DNA of 64,000 bases from Pholis gunnellus (taxonomy: Eukaryota; Chordata; Actinopteri; Perciformes; Pholidae): NCBI GenBank assembly GCA_910591455.2, contig OU342809.1, forward strand, positions 12,355,815-12,419,814, in the 5' to 3' direction. Below the pieces are notes generated by a model. That model made no database searches and was not told where the DNA came from. It was given only the letters and a program-made list of their open reading frames with translations. A program made the translations under genes and the position numbers. Positions 60,701 to 64,000 of the stretch are shown here, piece by piece (position 1 is the stretch's first letter; every line of letters begins with the position of its first letter).

Positions 60701-63700
60701 GCTATTATTGAAGGTAATCTGAATGGATAAACATGCTACAGAGCTTTTCAGGAACAGTGTAGTTAATTAATGTCACTGTCTTGTGTCTCGATGGCCAGGT
60801 GATGTGGTGGTTCACTTTTACATTGTAATCTGTAGGCTTTAGCTTCTTTCTCTATCTTTTTAACCTGTTTTTGGCTTTTGCTTTGCTTTTTGCTCTGACA
60901 CAGTTGGAAATGTGCAGGTATAGAGAAATGAAGAGTTCAACCCTCACTGAGTCATCTGATTCTAGGTCTAAATGGGTCCTGTGCCTTGGCAACCGTCTGT
61001 AATTGTCATGTAATTCTTAACCCTTTCTAAGTCACTGATGGAGTATTTCCTCCTCGTTTCCTGTCGTCTGGAGGTCTTGGCTGCTGTGCTCATACTCGGG
61101 GGGATTTAAACTGTTGTTGTGGTTCCATGCTGTCCGTGGTGTGATGTGAACAGTTGTCACATAGCTTTGCACCCTTTGAGGGGATTGCCACGCGACCCAG
61201 CAGCAGGCAGACATCCTCTGATCTGGGCTGTTTCTGGGCTGAGCTAAGTTTAGCGGCCTACAGAGAGGAGTGACCTGAGAGGATTTCAGGGCGAGGCACA
61301 GAAATGGAGGCCTCAACTGCTGCTGTATCTGCTGTGCCCTGTATGCTCTGGTCAGTGTATTATTAGGCCTGGCATGAGACTAAAGTTTGCACACACTGCA
61401 TAATTCAACTTAGTGTCTGGCTTAACCTCAGTAAATTTAGCACTACTGTAAGTCTGTATGCGCCCTTCAAAAAAAGTAAACAGTCAAACTTCAGGAAAGT
61501 TTATGGAATCTGGGAATGTCAATTTCACCCGTTCACAAAATCAGGTGTATATATTCAATGTAAACCTTTTTTTTTTTTTGAGTAGCAATTGGTAATAGTC
61601 TGAAAGCCTTGTTTTATTTCACGAATGAACCGGAATAGGGCATGGTTTCTAAATCCGTTTCTAAATCCTCTAGAATGACGGGCACGTACTACATGGAGCT
61701 ATTTTCACTCCCTGTGCTTGCCATGCAGTGATAGGAGGATAGTATCTCATCAGTCATTCTCATGATGCATCAGAATCATATCTCTCTAGTCCCTTTGGAG
61801 TCCAGTGCGACGGGGAGAGTAAAAACGATGGTGTCTGTGACAAATGTTCAACTCAGAAAATAAAGCAAATGACCATTCCTTCAGCGTTTTTCCATTAGTG
61901 AACACTAGGTGATCGTTTTGTTACAGATCAAAACATGTCAAAGCATGAAGAAATGATGCGTAGTGACAATAAAATGTACAATTCAGCTTTGTGGGTTGTT
62001 GGTAAAACTCCATGACAAGGCTGTAATACAACAATACATAATACATACTCAACCTGCTGATGATCATCATACAATGTTGATACAACAACTTAACTGAGAT
62101 TGAATTGCAGATATATTTAGCAAATTGTTTTAAATTGATTTAATAATCATGACTTGGGCACATTATTTCTACACCTTTTCTATAGTTTTTTATGCATTCC
62201 TTTAAACTATATCTAGTATTCTCTCTTATACTACAATTATTATAAATAAGTCTACATTTTGACCTTGTAGTTTTAAGAGGTTTTATTTTAAGTCCTCAAA
62301 TTGTTGACTTGTCAGCCAAAACATACCTCTCAGCAGAATCTAGCAATGTGAAACGTCAACAACAAACCTCATTTTCCCTCAAATGCAAATCCCACCTAAG
62401 CTACCTAAACGAGACTGAAGTATGTACTTGTGCCTGCACCACTGTTAGCATGCTTCATATCCTAAATACTTCATGAAATGATTCAGGGTAGACTGATGAT
62501 GAAGCCACTCTAAGGCCTATTGAAGCCCTCTGCACAGACCTACATCTCTCTGCTGCTTCTCTGGCCTACTGTATTATTCTTATGTCAGACTTCTGATTTT
62601 ACCTCCTTAAGGCTGAGTGTATTCCTCAACTCATTTTTTTTAAATGGATCACTGGGGTTTAATATATGAAGAAGAAGGTCCGTTGACCATTGCAACATGG
62701 AGGTAATTTAGTTTTTATGTGGATATAAGCTATGAAATGCATGAACCTGAGTACAAGATTTGATGATATAGAACTTATTGCCGTATTTAATCCTATGCAA
62801 CTTTACCTAACGGTGAACATTGTTGTTACGCCCTCAGTTGATCAGCTAACTGCGTTAGAGGTGCACTAGAAAATCTAACTCTGCATATCAGAGTACTTTC
62901 TACAGATGATTGTAATAAAACTCAGCTTTTGAGTCTTAGAGACTCATATTTCAGCGTCATGGTACACGTATAGATAATAATGAATCTATTGTAACTTTTC
63001 AAATAGACAGTAAACGGATAGGAATCTTCCTAGGTGTTGCTCATTGCCCCCTGTGATCTTCAACTTGAAATGGAGACGGCTGATTTGCTTTTTTTTTATT
63101 GGATGTACACCCTGTTGTTAGAAGTGCGGCAGACAGGCGCTTGCAGCAAATGCACAGTCTTGCAATGTGCTTCCAGTTCACTGCTCCTGATATACCTGCT
63201 TTTTAAGTAGAAGCCCTCAAATTACCATTTCTCAAATGGTTGGCTGGGACGGAGACAGAGACAGGAAAACAGAACATTGTGTAGTTTGTGAAGGAGCCCA
63301 TCACTGAGACGAGCAGGGGAAGGGTAGGCTCTATTAAGTGTGACTATTTCATTTAGAGAAATATTTAATCTCATCAAATGCATTCAAATGTCATTGGCTC
63401 CTAGTTTAGACACAAGTTAAAGTGTGAAAGAGGCAGAGTCAGATTCCAAAGAACAATGTGATACTTAATGATACATTATTGCTTTTTCTTAATGCCAGGA
63501 CCGATATAATAGATTGACTTAAACTGTTACTCAACCTTTTAGATTATTGAGATAGATTACAGAATTAAAAAGATTGAAATGGTTGCAATACATTTTCACA
63601 TTTGCTTTTACTGTTTTTTTTCACCCATAAGTGTTCGTAATTTTTATATTTGAATACAAGTGAGATCGGCAGCTGATGTTTTAATTCAGTAGAAGATTAC

Positions 63701-63728
63701 AGTATGTTTAATATAGTGTAGTAGTATA
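60700..63728. other. Non-coding region, no gene recognised
   Basis: No exon-like frame with a known family on either strand. The 94-codon minus-strand frame at 61.03-61.32 kb has no recognisable domain. No microsatellite longer than about 15 bp was noted apart from T and A runs. Confidence 0.45.
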
Positions 63729-64000
63729 CAGGACTGTCTCAGAAAATTAGAATATTGTGATAATCCCCATACGTGTGATTTAGTTTACTGAACCAAGCTG
63801 AGTGTTTTTCAAGGCTCAGGAAACCCTTGCAGGTGTTTCGTTTAATTAGACGATTCAAGTGATTAGTTGAATACCCTACTAGTATACTTTTTCATGATAT
63901 TCTAATATTTAGAGATAGGATATTTGAGTTTTCTTAAGCTGTAAGCCATAATCAGCAATATTAAAAGAATAAAAGGCTTGCAATATTTCAGTTGATTTGT
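63729..64000. mobile_element. Truncated DNA transposon at the window edge
   Basis: A TA dinucleotide (63727-63728) precedes CAGGACTGTCTCAGAAAATTAGAATATTGTGATAA, the terminus of a repeat widespread in fish and other vertebrates. The block then carries that element's internal segments (CAGGAAACCCTTGCAGGTGTTTCG, TCATGATATTCTAATATTTAGAG, TTAAGCTGTAAGCCATAATCAGCAATATT). It runs off the window before the far terminus. A TA target suggests the Tc1/mariner group. No transposase frame is seen. Confidence 0.7.

Overview
The window is nuclear DNA from a ray-finned fish, most likely a percomorph teleost. The evidence is a set of split genes with GT-AG introns, polyadenylation signals, many CA/GA/TA microsatellites and several dispersed repeats of kinds familiar from teleost genomes. 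There is no prokaryotic or viral gene content. Four protein-coding genes can be read exon by exon.

Layout. (1) Positions 1-6089: non-coding sequence upstream of ankrd34c, with a degraded dispersed repeat, a long (TA)n and a possible first non-coding exon near 5.1 kb. (2) 6090-7676 (+): ankrd34c, intact in one coding exon. (3) 8870-12385 (-): a seven-exon short-chain dehydrogenase of the retinol dehydrogenase 11-14 group, closest to RDH13. (4) 15912-26284 (+): idh2, mitochondrial NADP isocitrate dehydrogenase, eleven exons and 451 residues. (5) 28280-31458 (-): znf710, four coding exons and eleven C2H2 fingers. (6) 31.5-60.6 kb: about 29 kb of non-coding sequence, probably the long first intron of znf710. 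It holds stacked polypurine tracts, CA/GT/GA microsatellites, long homopolymer C and G runs and transposon fossils. (7) 60.6-64 kb: a possible distal znf710 promoter and first exon, then sequence without recognisable genes, ending in a truncated DNA transposon.

Relations. ankrd34c and the dehydrogenase converge and their 3' UTRs probably overlap. The dehydrogenase and idh2 diverge across about 3.3 kb. idh2 and znf710 converge, as their human orthologues do on 15q26.1, with polyadenylation signals about 80 bp apart. Two gene products are metabolic enzymes (isocitrate/2-oxoglutarate and retinoid or carbonyl metabolism). One is a DNA-binding regulator and one a neuronal ankyrin protein. Nothing suggests that the four form one pathway.

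No previously undescribed system is evident. The points most worth checking are a possible 29-kb-distant znf710 first exon that adds 19 in-frame residues, a short first exon of the dehydrogenase lying about 1 kb from exon 2, the polypurine domain, and a candidate first exon at 50.4 kb on the opposite strand of the znf710 intron.
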